A stretch of 64,000 nt of DNA from an uncultured Bacteroidota bacterium (GCA_902793295.1 CADBDA010000003.1:62001-126000); one strand, 5' to 3'. Positions 51,501-59,770 are shown, counted from the stretch's first letter. Notes: generated from the letters alone by a model not told the origin. Made by a program: numbers and translations.

Positions 51501-54321
51501 CATAGTTGCCGTTGCCGCCGCCATAGACGCTGCCGCGCACCTGGGTGGAAGCGCCGACACCATCGATCAGGACGTGGGAGATGCCCACTTCGCCGGCGGC
51601 GTCGTTACCGCCGAAGATGTCCTGAAGCACTTTGCCTTTGCGCATAATAACATAGGTGTGGTTGAGGACATCGGCAGCGTTGCATCCGGCGTAGACGTCC
51701 TTGGTGATGACGATATTGTCGGAAGCCAATGCCACATAGGTGCTCAGGTTGAAGCCTGCGAGGGTTTGGTTGGAGCCACCCGTCATGCGACCGAGGTTGC
51801 CGCCGCCATAGACCTTTTCGGCCTTGCCCTGCAGCAGCGCGATACGAGGCACTTTGGCCATGTCGACATTGTTGTTGCCGCCAAAAATCGAACCGACGTG
51901 GATGTTTTCGGTGTTGTCTTCAGGCACATTGGCGCAGTTCATATAAACCATGGCCTGGCCCAAGCCGAGTTCGTTGGAACCGACCGTCTTGCTGTTGCCG
52001 CCGCCAAACACCTTGGCGACATAGCCGCCATTGGAGAGGTTGACATCGACAAAGGAGCTGTTCTGGTCGGCGGAATAGGTGTTGCAGCCGTTGACGACAG
52101 CCTCCTTGGGGCCGGTGTAGGCGTTTGCGGCGTTATAGTCGGCCACATACGCATAGTCGCCGTTGCCGCCGCCATAGAGCGAACCCCAGATTTTGGGGGT
52201 CTTGGTGACGAGCGTATAGGTGGAAGCGTTGTCGTTGGTGAGGTTCATCGAGGGCGACGAGGTGCTGATGTTGGGCAGGCCCGGATACTCGCTGTTCGAG
52301 ACAGCGACAGCAGCTGTGGTCGGGTGGCCGGCGAGCTCGGAAGGAGTGGAGGCGCCGTTGCGCAGCGTGCTGAAGATGCGTCCAGTTTTGTTGTTGCCGC
52401 CATAGACATCACCGTAGATCACGGTATTGTCGCCGCTAATTCTCAGGTCGGAGCCGCCGAACACATTACCCATGTTGCCGCCACCGTAGACTGCACCGGC
52501 TGTCGTGATGACATCGCCAGCGCCCGTGCCGATGGTGCCGCCAATGATGTGAAGGATGGCGATACCGGCCGAGTCGAGGACGGGTGAACCGGCCGAGGCG
52601 GCAGGCTTGCCGACAGCGGCCATGTTGCCCGACGAGAAGACGTTGCCTTTAACCGTGGCTCCGTCGGAGACAAGCACGTAGGTCTTGAAGACTGCCGGTG
52701 TGGGTTTGCCTCTAAGGTCGGGGCCGTTGCCGGTGGTGTTGTCATACTGGTGAGCCATCAGCACATTGGTGGCAGCGCTGCTGTAGACCTCGCCGTCGTG
52801 GCAGCGATAGTAGCCGTTGCTGCCGCCGAAGACGGCGTTGTGGACGGTGCCGCCGTGGATGTAGACGTTGGTCTTGGCAATGTCGCGGGGGACGGAGGTG
52901 AGAGGATGCGAGTTGTCCCAGAAGGGTCCGATACGACCCATGATGTTGGTGCCGCCGTAGACGACGCCGACATTGCCAGCTGCAATCTCGACATAGGTGT
53001 CGTGAAGCGTACCAGCGCTCTGGCCGCCGCCATAGATGGTGTCGGCGATGAAGTTGGCGCTGTTCACAAGGATATTGGTACTTCTCTTGGCTTTCAACTG
53101 GCCGCCGTCCATGCCATTCAAATCAGCATAGGAAGGGGTGTAGGCAGCGCCGTAGTAACGCACGCTGACAGAATCCTCGATTCTGTAGTTGTCGCTATAG
53201 GTTTCTGCTGCCATCATGACGCCTTGGTTACCGCCTCCGTAGACGTTGTGGATGCCGCCCTTGGTGAGGGTGAGGGTCGGCATGCCGGCCATGTCGGCAG
53301 CATTGTTACCGCCAAAGAGGCAGCGGATGTCGTAGACGCTGGTGGTGGTTGAATAGGCATTGTTGACGGGATCGGTATAGGGGGAGTCGTTCAAGGTGTA
53401 GAGCGGGTTGGTGACATTGACGGTGACCTGGGTGCCGGCCACGTCGGCGCTGTTGCCGCCGGCAAAGAGGGTGTCGATCTGACCACCGTAGATGTTGACA
53501 CGCACATACTGGCTCGCAACGGCATTGCCGCCGCCGAAGAGATAACGGATACCATGGCCGTTGAAGGCATGGCCGTATTCGTCGCCACCAAGATTGGCAG
53601 AACTGCTGGTATTCGTGGTGGTGCTATAGACATTGACGAGCTGTGCCGAGCCGGCGCCGAGGGTGCCGCCATAGTTGTTGCCGCCAAAGACGGAATAGGC
53701 GGTGCCGCCATAGATGCCGACCTGGGTGCTGGCCACACTGCCAAGGGTGCCGGTAGTGGTGACGAAGGCATTCTTGGCACCACCGAAGATCGAGTCGACG
53801 TTGGAATTGTTGCTATGCAGCGAAACGCGGGTCTTGAGGGTTTGAGGCACCACAAGGCCAGCAACGACTCCCGTCTCGACAGCGACAGCGGTATTGTTGT
53901 ACGTGGCAATCGTAGAACCGGTTTTGATGGCATCCGTCGTGACAGGGAAATGCTTGCCCTGGGCATCGAGGTAGGCGGTAGCATCACCTATGAGGTAGGA
54001 GTAGTAGCCGTTACCACCACCGTAGACAGAACCTACGTGAATGGGGTTGTTGGCAGAAGTTCCGATGACCACCTGGGCGCCCAAAAACAAAGAGTCGTTC
54101 TGAGCAGGTTCACCGCTGAGGGCTACGGTACCGGCAATATCGTTGCCACCATAGACAGCGCTGATCGTGTCACATTTGACCACGGTAACCAGTGTACTGC
54201 CGTTGACATTGGCCATACGGCCGCCGCCGAAAACGGCGCCTCCAATGACCTGAGCATTGACAGTTACAGAAGCTAATGTCAGCAGCAAGGCTGCAATCAC
54301 ATTTCTAAAAGACTTTGTCAT
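42538..54321 (-). CDS. Giant exported YGGGN-repeat protein 3 with GLUG repeats and type IX sorting domain
   Basis: About 3927 residues from ATG 54321, chosen because it begins directly with a signal peptide ending Val-Asn-Ala-Gln; the frame is open 46 codons further upstream into a Lys-rich stretch. Residues about 25-1440 contain some 33 (V/I/L)-(Y/F)-G-G-x-N motifs, colinear with giant protein 1 at the start. About 1440-3380 is unassigned beta-rich sequence with scattered aromatic clusters and Asp/Asn-rich turns. About 3400-3660 has GLUG-type units (Pro-Leu-Val-Gly-Met-Phe-Gly, Ile-Gly-Gly-Phe-Ile, Ala-Gly-Gly-Phe-Val-Gly, Val-Gly-Gly-Leu-Val-Gly). The last about 80 residues are a type A type IX sorting domain (Val-Lys-Val-Tyr-Pro-Asn-Pro-Thr, then Gly-Ser-Tyr-Tyr-Ile-Arg-Val and the terminal Val-Lys-Lys-Leu-Ile-Lys-Lys). 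It should be exported by the SprA translocon and attached to the cell surface or released. Confidence 0.9.
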   Translation of the reverse strand: MTKSFRNVIAALLLTLASVTVNAQVIGGAVFGGGRMANVNGSTLVTVVKCDTISAVYGGNDIAGTVALSGEPAQNDSLFLGAQVVIGTSANNPIHVGSVYGGGNGYYSYLIGDATAYLDAQGKHFPVTTDAIKTGSTIATYNNTAVAVETGVVAGLVVPQTLKTRVSLHSNNSNVDSIFGGAKNAFVTTTGTLGSVASTQVGIYGGTAYSVFGGNNYGGTLGAGSAQLVNVYSTTTNTSSSANLGGDEYGHAFNGHGIRYLFGGGNAVASQYVRVNIYGGQIDTLFAGGNSADVAGTQVTVNVTNPLYTLNDSPYTDPVNNAYSTTTSVYDIRCLFGGNNAADMAGMPTLTLTKGGIHNVYGGGNQGVMMAAETYSDNYRIEDSVSVRYYGAAYTPSYADLNGMDGGQLKAKRSTNILVNSANFIADTIYGGGQSAGTLHDTYVEIAAGNVGVVYGGTNIMGRIGPFWDNSHPLTSVPRDIAKTNVYIHGGTVHNAVFGGSNGYYRCHDGEVYSSAATNVLMAHQYDNTTGNGPDLRGKPTPAVFKTYVLVSDGATVKGNVFSSGNMAAVGKPAASAGSPVLDSAGIAILHIIGGTIGTGAGDVITTAGAVYGGGNMGNVFGGSDLRISGDNTVIYGDVYGGNNKTGRIFSTLRNGASTPSELAGHPTTAAVAVSNSEYPGLPNISTSSPSMNLTNDNASTYTLVTKTPKIWGSLYGGGNGDYAYVADYNAANAYTGPKEAVVNGCNTYSADQNSSFVDVNLSNGGYVAKVFGGGNSKTVGSNELGLGQAMVYMNCANVPEDNTENIHVGSIFGGNNNVDMAKVPRIALLQGKAEKVYGGGNLGRMTGGSNQTLAGFNLSTYVALASDNIVITKDVYAGCNAADVLNHTYVIMRKGKVLQDIFGGNDAAGEVGISHVLIDGVGASTQVRGSVYGGGNGNYAFYEYQGTENGKKYYDLNGTRYYSPEGATNNYFIGEKTNENTLNIFYHNIKGRPFVDSSAVVLTGNMVLNNVYGGGISGDCRYTNVLVDAEDGVINGMIFGAGKGRVDNMGVRVTGGEAPLKCKSLYTGVAQLDGSGDIVYGTGTAMGNVLDTAFLTIRRFKEMNGPRAAIFGGGQSGHVGTTYVVYENTATSPLRALYLGCLASDVKNEAVGIINAYEPAGEQWIIDTIYGGNDFTGRVESTNLTINSGSFTHIFGAGNGDVSTTGIDFDGTRNVRYYKEWVQKRGDLSDDLDVLSNTNCNCYDTVPYSMNVKVTINGGNFLNTIYGGGNMGLVGDRDMTRTEMVASNATRDSKIGNIELNIHDGTFHRHVFTGARGKADMKSQFFDTWATGSRTAATNVDGGELGKQLTYAHKVLNMDGGHVMFSVYGGSEAVDDGFPYECIGAVNGASNTLQNTTLRPTTILNITGGRVSKSVYGGGYQGNIYGSVYVNIGVDAVRDCPVWNNTYNTVNMADYKPNLPGHSGYKMTNTYNSTTQKVDKVKVPVSWTAPAGNTPLVANNIELQASVYNASDWGEAGSKAYFDTRGVFGGVTNILIDGKGYYTSLTDPFNVGLPTMDIAYSIIGAGTSTDGGDVNKLITLRHYGDYDCEPSKKIYSIQRANKVILDSAFIWMYGEQDAYSAYTSPSYSFCRIDTLIFRVDNVVLLDAPGLFVGNLASLRTDEVYNINDPHEIYSKTPVDPDSRSSAVPIVANDFIDNLWGTPGEGESCTENACNNISSCDKVDVNRGKVGKPAAYNMLMMRNGSYLKISPFVDVTGGPGNTPDGIDDGNHAFGGIYGWMFFMTQDASMSYVYASVKEGMGDMSKGGFVATCYCDNFREDHSRQFENEIVYVNVDANDNGDLHDNEGDYRTWKVGELQGPRTRHIALVANVKPDQRLNNELAGTNIPILQANENGQTSETGTRTVVVGNESGGDSLAYATTVLELPPADGGSFYVLNSVSIDQDNGGQMKLIEEGYEANKNLFFKSADATSSELATLGSDPNYTFGLVFTGVDNFDNTTPNWNDGDPSVVRTSEFERQLVYGGENTPYPTWERCVISGNDNLTVAGGFISKAIIGTAAGAIPTMQFTLTYHKRLSTTITRDVNFTFYEFDKDGNYVGPVNVTVTISTVIKEFSDLEAPVLAMFNEGVTNEYVRKITIPAGFLQRDIYIEGIEWLEDPAVSASINPDKSDWFHMQEMRPDNTPPNNNNHFSFIVTPTESTTESSNNTLGWYHIEQQDGIDLYKAAKEDWERTENLNDAVTGTWNAAVRDKSYNSWDCMGNGSNIRSDMGGVKGKGIWLGTLDGRSTASIDVKLNFNGLWYYHDQYTTPLAWVKLKCHYYNTKTEGDGKFEIRIKLRTRTEGDTIYLAPEVLTLNNETGLMEAIPANQTLTRTAVASDGTSSHAFTVHAYGYGHNPYDQGASYPNYTNIGNHKTYIKNNPDNYLTNFKKAIEIYDEGDVLCILETMPITNGVEPISIMGDDYGVIQIIRYSGSHYKFPTLGCANPHAMIEVKNNGILSMRNIWINGSGCTRTKQERTAAYGDGGYHTEIAGTGTNEGTIYYYYEHDARVKTLFWSQAPMVYVHEHGQVSMIKNVRMTNNFSNVDIATTNAIGGGAVAVVKDAVDGAVPSFILGDMGMIYDNVILDHAAANNYGTGYETHLPHNYGAAAYIDGGHFTLGTGTKETEVQVARNFYLKSSNATTTGIQVRTAHVFTDASESATQEKNIELYHLDTLLHSRYFALSNIYLTRKAGSVTVPDDPATTDVDESTYSRDHLIRYDNQSDVVYFLSEMTPNSRVGISKWFPGYAYENTGDPHFLDNVTDRIRDTIMVARIGKGKSNTSLVDINYAAGVFFNDSSFTASNGTVTEGNPAFVSHYPAVAYSYTQSANPYTYNAGSDVFDNYNDNVYIFRHTSLAPYNIYFQRCASFKKGVKQEVETMGAFVHLMRQNTSLQFNNYVQGDSIAYHWNPDATCALTTDTIRFHVGGGFFPYTYTWEDISDPGNARTIQTRQTIGSNAISRFGVPEYEKLRNSAQFDTLVMRLGVDISGSSSEYAYRVHATDITGNCEVSQDVKVKVAKVATDHHDGGKFLYDYDNFLLHRKRGALANWQNLTESQLDAARAEELFYRIEAPGVDSSSFHDRADHVVVHDHELGGAEGGLSRAGYTHTPGCTDGHLDDYSGKPYAGNGTCEDGDMTPRYMRLFRSFRVKPSIYPVAARGSIEVFNSENTSIYNVGTAEMNTDSWSPSVEVCPGDILRFQPTTSTNSWEFIGWDFDPSSPENASFVVTERTEDNSPTIMYVPGDYWFEVVNKYDDSKTKAQMEALKTSAPDIYNSTAYDLGSTESEGNWKYGDFHVDYYGNVTVYSKKGLAWLISMVNGYNGQNAQTFHFNTITLNLTRDGEGNPKSFDMQEHKWTPLGNENNPFEGVFDGNGNHISNILVNETTIPLVGMFGQTRGATIKDFIVDSTMVRGNTYVSAIVGEAKENTVVDRITIQRGAIFGEYCIGGFISRMNNSTLSNCRLSIVNYDGEAVNTNAVDAGRISAYGNGVYAGGFVGLANGATFINNRPQRLSYIDISKLSAIYVGGLLGFNKDELNTGGKSNTRSQINNNYVRIVTSNKSQRVGGLVGYAEDIEMNNNYVHGNLEYNKQYGYVGGIAGYIGNNVSVSNCYYIEGLSDNMVGVNVGTAPMKSTTFSGRGNQVILHQPVDGYNNLTRALNAWVRDHGDTVYNTWRSDLEGENHGLPLFGEPDLIPVSDTIETNACHEFEIDGLTLYESGIYVFHVVDSNDFVDSTLTLMLTVNYGDTTLITDTTDLASGYVGNGFNLTADDIREAFHLSRVNELSALQFVDSLQNANGCDSLVVLTLYVTGLTDVPEVQKLVDVKVYPNPTRGLVNVEGDALMDVEVYDNVSRRVFSSKVDGNKFTFDMSNQPTGSYYIRVQTSHGSVVKKLIKK

Positions 54322-54485
54322 ATTTTTTTTACTTTTTTTCTTTTTTTTATCGGTTCTGCGGTTAACAAAATGTTCAAAAATTCTTATTCCATCGCGGTTT
54401 TCAAAAATTCCGACATATTGTACCACATAGCTATCCCCTTTACACACAATACATTGCACGCAAAAGGATATAGTTTATCATCATG

Positions 54486-54493
54486 CAAATATA
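54486..54493 (-). promoter_or_regulatory. Probable -7 box of giant gene 3
   Basis: TATATTTG (followed by C) on the minus strand matches TAnnTTTG; a TTG at 54520-54522 is too far (26 nt) for a standard -33 box. The implied 5' leader is long, about 160 nt. Confidence 0.4.
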
Positions 54494-54620
54494 ATAATAA
54501 ATATATATTTAGCGGCCACCAAAACGTTAAAAATTTGAAAATCGGGTGACGGAGGGAAAGTGATAGGTTTTACAAGCGCTTTGGTGGGAGGGGGAGGGTG
54601 CCACCTCCAGCTACCCTAAA

Positions 54621-54763
54621 AAAGGGCTTTAAGGGTTTTAAGGGCTTTATGGTCTAAAAGGGTTTTAAGGTCTTTAAGGTCCTTAAGGTCTTTAAGGGCC
54701 TTAGGGTCTTTAAGGGCCTTAGGGTCCTTAAGGTCTTTAAGGTCCTTAAGGTCTTTAAGGGGG
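54621..54763. repeat. 9-bp repeat array C (TTAAGGTCC/T type)
   Basis: The longest array in the window, about 15 degenerate copies of CTTTAAGGT / CTTAAGGTC / CTTAGGGTC. On the minus strand it would read as repeated Lys-Asp-Leu codons, but there is no reason to think it is translated. Confidence 0.85.
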
Positions 54764-54787
54764 CTTTGGCAATGCATTAAAATTAAA

Positions 54788-54816
54788 AACCCCGAAAGCT
54801 GTGGGCTTTCGGGGTT
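54788..54816 (-). terminator. Intrinsic terminator of the DUF3467 gene
   Basis: Stem AACCCCGAAAGC / GCTTTCGGGGTT (54788-54799 with 54805-54816), followed on the minus strand by a run of T. It lies 48 nt downstream of the DUF3467 stop codon. Confidence 0.8.
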
Positions 54817-54863
54817 GTGGGGATTGGTTGATTTTGGTGCTGCAGTGCCTTGTTTTTGAACGA

Positions 54864-55259
54864 TCACGATCTGCCTTGGGGGACCATGTCGTACGGAATG
54901 GCATCGTGGACACCGCGGGGTTCTTCGATGGTGCCGAAGGTCTCCTCATACTTCTGCAGGTTGCCGTTGAGGGCCATGGCGAGGCGCTTGGCATGATAGG
55001 GCGACATGATGATGCGCTGACGCACCGTGGCGCCTTCGCGACCGGGGAGGGCCTGGGCAAAATCGAGGATGAATTCGGCCGGCGAGTGGGTGATGACGGC
55101 CAAGTTGCTGTAGGTGCCTTGCGAGACCTCGTCGTTAATGCTAAGATTCAAATTATTGGGGTTGTTTTTGTCTTGTGCCGTAAGAAATGTGGGTTTGGAT
55201 GTTGATGGATTGATGTGTGACGCGCCTTCACCACAAACTAAAAAAAAGAGTGATTGCAT
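54864..55259 (-). CDS. DUF3467 family protein
   Basis: Small cytoplasmic protein of the DUF3467 family, commonly encoded just after rpoC in Bacteroidota; function unknown. The conserved part is residues about 37-115: Leu-Asn-Leu-Ser-Ile-Asn-Asp-Glu-Val, Tyr-Ser-Asn-Leu-Ala-Val-Ile-Thr-His-Ser-Pro-Ala-Glu-Phe and Arg-Ile-Ile-Met-Ser-Pro-Tyr-His-Ala-Lys-Arg-Leu. The only in-frame ATG (55259) lies inside the rpoC terminator hairpin and prepends about 35 residues that do not look like family sequence, so the real N-terminus is probably further downstream at a non-ATG codon, for example a TTG just before the conserved block. The start given here is therefore an outer limit. Confidence 0.75.
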   Translation of the reverse strand: MQSLFFLVCGEGASHINPSTSKPTFLTAQDKNNPNNLNLSINDEVSQGTYSNLAVITHSPAEFILDFAQALPGREGATVRQRIIMSPYHAKRLAMALNGNLQKYEETFGTIEEPRGVHDAIPYDMVPQGRS

Positions 55260-55282
55260 GACGGGCAGGCAATCACTCTTTT
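55244..55282 (-). terminator. Intrinsic terminator of rpoC
   Basis: Stem AAAAGAGTGATTGC / GCAATCACTCTTTT (55244-55257 with 55269-55282), 11-nt loop, followed on the minus strand by T-rich sequence; it starts 15 nt beyond the rpoC stop. Confidence 0.8.
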
Positions 55283-55296
55283 GTGTGAAGGGTTTG

Positions 55297-58200
55297 TTAT
55301 TTCTTCAGATTGGCCTTCTCGCCAACGATGAGATCCTGGTATTCGCGGAGACCGGTACCGGCGGGGATCAGATGTCCGACGATGACGTTCTCCTTCATGC
55401 CCTCGAGGAAGTCCTGTTTGGCATTGATGGCGGCCTCGGTGAGCACCTTGGTGGTCTCCTGGAAGGAGGCGGCACTGATGAAGCTCTTGGTTTGGAGGGA
55501 GGCGCGGGTGATACCCTGCAGAATCTGCTTGGCGGTGGCCGGTTTGGCTTCGCGCGCGGTGACGAGTTTCTTGTCCTGACGACGCAGGATGGAGTTCTCG
55601 TCACGCAGTTTGCGTGCCGTGATGATCTGACCGTTTTCGAGGTTCTCGCTGTCGCCCTTATCCTCAACGACCTTCATGCCGAAGATTTCGTCGTTGATTT
55701 CGTGGAAGTCGATCTTGTTGACCAGTTCGCCTTCGAGGAAGCGGGTGTCGCCCGGGTCTTCGATCTCGACCTTGCGCATCATCTGACGGACGATGACTTC
55801 GAAGTGCTTGTCGTTGATCTTCACACCCTGGAGACGGTAGACCTCCTGGACTTCGTTGACGATGTATTCCTGCACCTTCATGGGACCCTTGACGGCCAGG
55901 ATGTCGGCCGGGGTGATGGAGCCCTCGGAGAGGGGGGTACCCGCCTTGACGTAGTCCTGATCCTGAGCCAGGATCTGCTTGCTGGTGCTGATGAGGTAGC
56001 TGCGCTGTTCGCCCGTCTTGGAGGTGATGGTGATTTCGCGGTTGTTGCGTTTCAGCTTCTTGGCGATGGAGACGATACCGTCGATTTCGGCCACGATGGC
56101 GGGGTCGCTCGGGTTGCGGGCCTCGAAGAGCTCGGTGACACGCGGCAGACCGCCCGTGATATCGCCAGCCTTACCGAAGGAGCGCGGTATCTTGACCATG
56201 ACGTCGCCGGCGCGCAGTTGCTGGCCGTTGTCGACACCGATATGGGCGCCCACAGGCAAGTCGTAGACCTTGAGGATATTGCCCTCGTCGTCGACGATGT
56301 TGAGGGTGGGGTTCTTGGTACGCAGACGCGATTCGATGATGACCTTGTCCTGAAGACCCGTCTGGGAGTCGCTTTCGACGCGGAAGGTGACGTTCTCGAT
56401 GACGTTCTCGAAGCTGACCTTACCGGCCACTTCGGACATGATGACCACGTTGTAGGGGTCCCACTCGGCGATGAGGTCGCCGCGGGTGACGGTTTCGCCA
56501 GCCAGTTTGAAGAGTTTGGCGCCGTAGGGCAGCAAAGCGGAGTAGAGGGTGACGTCGGTCTTCGGGTCGACGATGCGCATTTCGGCGGAACGGCCCATGA
56601 CGATATGGTAGTTTTCGCCGGCGGCATCGGTATAGGGGATGCTGCGGAGCTCGTCGATTTCGAGGCGACCTTCGTGGTGGGCCTCGATGCTGGAGGTGGT
56701 ACCGATGTTGCCACCGGCCACACCACCGACGTGGAAGGTACGGAGGGTCAGCTGCGTACCAGGTTCACCGATGGCCTGTGCGGCGATGACGCCGACGGCC
56801 TCGCCCTTCTGTACCATCTTGCCCGTGGCCAGGTTGCGGCCGTAGCACTTGGCGCAGACGCCGTGTTTGGCCTCGCAGGTGAGCACGGAACGGATTTCGA
56901 CCTCTTCGATGTGGGCCTCTTCGATGCGGCGGCAGATCTCTTCGGTGAGCTCTTCGCCGGCGGCAACGATGAGTTCGTCGGTTTCGGGGTCGAAGATGTC
57001 GTGAACCGAGGTGCGACCCAAGATTTTCTCGCTGAGCGACTGGACGATGTCCTCGCCTTTCTTGAGGGCCGTAGTCGGCAATCCGCGCAGGGTGCCGCAG
57101 TCCTCTTCGGTGATGATGACATCGTGGGCCACGTCGACCAGACGACGGGTGAGGTAACCGGCATCGGCCGTTTTCAGAGCGGTATCGGCCAGACCCTTAC
57201 GGGCACCGTGCGTGGAGATGAAGTATTCGAGCACCGACAGACCCTCCTTGAAGTTGGAGATGATGGGGTTCTCGATAATCTCGTTGCCGGCGGCGCCAGC
57301 CTTCTGCGGCTTGGCCATGAGGCCACGCATGCCGGAGAGCTGACGGATCTGTTCCTTGCTACCACGGGCTCCAGAATCGTACATCATGTAGATGGGGTTG
57401 AAGCCCTGGTTGTCGGCCTTGAGGCGCTTCATGAGCGTCTCGGTGAGCTGGTTGTTGGTGTTGGTCCAAATATCGATGACGTGGTTGTAACGTTCGTTGT
57501 TGGTGATAAGACCCATGGCATATTGCGCCATGACCTCCTCGACCTCCTCGTTGGCGTGGGCAATCATCTGTTCCTTTTCGACGGGGATGATGACATCGCC
57601 CAAGTTGAAGGAGAGGCCGCCCTTGAAAGCCATGCGGTAACCCATCGACTTGATGTCGTCGAGGAAGTTGGCCGTAGCCGCATTGCCGCAGACGGTGAAG
57701 AGGTCGCCGATGATGTCGCGCAAGGTCTTTTTGCCCATGACCTGGTTGATGTAGCCATAGGAGACCGGGACGACCTGGTTGAAGATGACGCGTCCGACGG
57801 TGGTGCGGAGACGGTCGGTCTTGATGTAGTGGCCGTTGGCGTCGACGACAGGGAAGCCCTCGTTGTCGCGAACCACCTCGTATTCGGTGCGGCAGCGCTG
57901 GTTGATTTCCTCCTCATTCTCGCAGTCGCGGTCGGTGAGGATATGGCCCTCGCGGTCTTTGATGATTTCGGAGAAGGAGCGGTCGGTATGGACGAAGTCG
58001 TATTCGTCGCGGCCCTTGAACTGGTTGAGGCGGACGGAGATGCAGGCGTTGAGGGAGACCCGTTTCTCGTTGTAGGCGATGACCACCTCTTCGGGGGAAT
58101 AGAAGCGCTGGCCTTCACCGCGGACCACCTCGGTCTCGGTGGTGCGGCGCGGTTTGGTCATGTAGTAAAGACCCAGCACCATGTCCTGCGACGGCACGGT

Positions 58201-59757
58201 GATAGGCGCACCGTTGGCCGGGTTGAGGATGTTGTGCGTGGAGAGCATGAGGAGCTGCGCTTCGAGGATGGCGGCGTTGCCCAGCGGCACATGGACAGCC
58301 ATCTGGTCGCCGTCGAAGTCGGCATTGAAGCCCGTACACACCAGCGGGTGGAGGCGGATGGCCTTACCTTCGACCAGTTTGGGCTGGAAAGCCTGGATAC
58401 CCAGACGGTGAAGCGTCGGGGCGCGGTTCAGCATGATAGGATGGCCCTTCAGGATGTTTTCGAGGATTTCCCACACGACGGGATCCTTGCGGTCGACGAT
58501 ACGCTTGGCGCTCTTGACGGTCTTGACCAGGCCGCGTTCGAGCATTTTGCGGATGATGAAGGGTTTGAACAATTCGGAAGCCATGTCCTTCGGCAAGCCG
58601 CACTCGTGCATTTTGAGTTCGGGGCCGACCACGATGACCGAACGGCCGGAGTAGTCGACACGCTTACCGAGCAGGTTCTGACGGAAGCGGCCCTGCTTGC
58701 CCTTGAGGGAGTCGCTGAGGGACTTGAGGGAGCGGTTGCTGTCGCTCTTGACGGAGCTGACCTTGCGGCTGTTGTCGAAGAGGGAGTCGACCGATTCCTG
58801 AAGCATGCGCTTCTCGTTACGCATGATGACCTCGGGCGCCTTGATTTCGAGCAGGCGTTTGAGGCGGTTGTTGCGGATGATGACGCGACGATAGAGCTCG
58901 TTGATGTCGCTGGTGGCGAAACGGCCGCCATCGAGCGGGACGAGGGGACGCAGGTCGGGCGGGATGACCGGGATGATGTTGAGGATCATCCATTCCGGGC
59001 AGTTGTCCATGCCGCGGGCCTGCATGCGGCGGCGCGATTCGCGGAAGGACTCGACGATGTTGAGGCGTTTGAGGGCCTCCTGCTTGCGCTGGTTGGAGCT
59101 TTCCTTGCTGGCGCGGTCGCGCAATTCGTAGCTCAAGCGGTCGAGGTCGAGGTCGCGGAGCAGCACGTAGAGTGCCTCAGCGCCCATGCCGGCGATGAAC
59201 TTGTCGGGGTCGGTATCCTCGAGCTGGTCGTTGTTGACCGGCAGGTTCTCCATGATGGCGTAGTATTCCTCTTCGTTGAGGAGGTCCAGCTTCTTGACGG
59301 GGACGTCGTTGAGGACCGCCTTACCGGGCTGGATGACCACGTATTTCTCGTAGTAGATGACCTGGTTGAGCTTCTTGCTGGGGATGTCGAGCAAGGTACC
59401 GATCTTGTTGGGAAGGGTACGGAAGAACCAGATGTGTGCCACAGGGACAGTAAGTTCGATGTGGCCCATGCGTTCGCGGCGCACCTTTTTCTCCGTCACT
59501 TCGACGCCGCAGCGGTCGCAGACGATGCCCTTGTAGCGGATGCGTTTGTATTTGCCGCAATGGCACTCCCAGTCGCGGGTGGGGCCGAAGATACGTTCGC
59601 AGAACAAGCCGTCGCGTTCGGGCTTGTAGGTGCGGTAGTTGATGGTCTCGGGCTTGGTCACCTCACCGTAGGAGCGCTTTTTGATGGACTCCGGCGAAGC
59701 CAGAGAGATGGTTATCGAATTGAAATCGTTCTTCTGTGATTCTTGTTTAAATGCCAT
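55297..59757 (-). CDS. rpoC: DNA-directed RNA polymerase beta' subunit
   Basis: 1486-residue largest RNA polymerase subunit. The N-terminal zinc site (Cys-His-Cys-Gly-Lys, then Cys-Asp-Arg-Cys-Gly-Val) is near residue 66, the catalytic Mg-binding motif Asn-Ala-Asp-Phe-Asp-Gly-Asp-Gln-Met near 480, and the second zinc site (Cys-Glu-Ala ... Cys-Ala-Lys-Cys-Tyr-Gly) near 965, followed by the trigger-loop region ([13 protein letters not shown]). ATG 59757 gives the usual Bacteroidota N-terminus. It follows rpoB on the same strand; the 62-nt gap between them is filled by repeat array D. Confidence 0.98.
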   Translation of the reverse strand: MAFKQESQKNDFNSITISLASPESIKKRSYGEVTKPETINYRTYKPERDGLFCERIFGPTRDWECHCGKYKRIRYKGIVCDRCGVEVTEKKVRRERMGHIELTVPVAHIWFFRTLPNKIGTLLDIPSKKLNQVIYYEKYVVIQPGKAVLNDVPVKKLDLLNEEEYYAIMENLPVNNDQLEDTDPDKFIAGMGAEALYVLLRDLDLDRLSYELRDRASKESSNQRKQEALKRLNIVESFRESRRRMQARGMDNCPEWMILNIIPVIPPDLRPLVPLDGGRFATSDINELYRRVIIRNNRLKRLLEIKAPEVIMRNEKRMLQESVDSLFDNSRKVSSVKSDSNRSLKSLSDSLKGKQGRFRQNLLGKRVDYSGRSVIVVGPELKMHECGLPKDMASELFKPFIIRKMLERGLVKTVKSAKRIVDRKDPVVWEILENILKGHPIMLNRAPTLHRLGIQAFQPKLVEGKAIRLHPLVCTGFNADFDGDQMAVHVPLGNAAILEAQLLMLSTHNILNPANGAPITVPSQDMVLGLYYMTKPRRTTETEVVRGEGQRFYSPEEVVIAYNEKRVSLNACISVRLNQFKGRDEYDFVHTDRSFSEIIKDREGHILTDRDCENEEEINQRCRTEYEVVRDNEGFPVVDANGHYIKTDRLRTTVGRVIFNQVVPVSYGYINQVMGKKTLRDIIGDLFTVCGNAATANFLDDIKSMGYRMAFKGGLSFNLGDVIIPVEKEQMIAHANEEVEEVMAQYAMGLITNNERYNHVIDIWTNTNNQLTETLMKRLKADNQGFNPIYMMYDSGARGSKEQIRQLSGMRGLMAKPQKAGAAGNEIIENPIISNFKEGLSVLEYFISTHGARKGLADTALKTADAGYLTRRLVDVAHDVIITEEDCGTLRGLPTTALKKGEDIVQSLSEKILGRTSVHDIFDPETDELIVAAGEELTEEICRRIEEAHIEEVEIRSVLTCEAKHGVCAKCYGRNLATGKMVQKGEAVGVIAAQAIGEPGTQLTLRTFHVGGVAGGNIGTTSSIEAHHEGRLEIDELRSIPYTDAAGENYHIVMGRSAEMRIVDPKTDVTLYSALLPYGAKLFKLAGETVTRGDLIAEWDPYNVVIMSEVAGKVSFENVIENVTFRVESDSQTGLQDKVIIESRLRTKNPTLNIVDDEGNILKVYDLPVGAHIGVDNGQQLRAGDVMVKIPRSFGKAGDITGGLPRVTELFEARNPSDPAIVAEIDGIVSIAKKLKRNNREITITSKTGEQRSYLISTSKQILAQDQDYVKAGTPLSEGSITPADILAVKGPMKVQEYIVNEVQEVYRLQGVKINDKHFEVIVRQMMRKVEIEDPGDTRFLEGELVNKIDFHEINDEIFGMKVVEDKGDSENLENGQIITARKLRDENSILRRQDKKLVTAREAKPATAKQILQGITRASLQTKSFISAASFQETTKVLTEAAINAKQDFLEGMKENVIVGHLIPAGTGLREYQDLIVGEKANLKK

Positions 59758-59770
59758 ATTGTTTTCTAGT

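Larger units (their letters stand above)
54322..54863. other. Long intergenic region upstream of giant gene 3
   Basis: About 540 nt without a credible gene. On the minus strand it holds the DUF3467 terminator (54788-54816), repeat array C (54621-54763), an A+T-rich stretch with a probable -7 box (54486-54493) and a leader of about 160 nt before the giant gene 3 start codon. Between 54545 and 54615 I see nothing recognisable. Confidence 0.6.

Noticed and set aside
25163..54321. Type V autotransporters
   Set aside because: The solenoid-like repeats recall autotransporter passengers, but no C-terminal outer-membrane barrel is present, while a type IX sorting domain and SprA are.
54616..54867. 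83-codon minus-strand frame reading repeated Lys-Asp-Leu
   Set aside because: It is a translation of repeat array C; the 9-bp period automatically gives a three-residue repeat and there is no start context.
55114..59739. 1541-codon open frame opposite rpoC
   Set aside because: Its translation is rich in Val, Asp, Gly and His with no recognisable domain, and rpoC on the other strand is certain. The same applies to the frame opposite rpoB (59751-62213) and the frame opposite sprA (429-2306).
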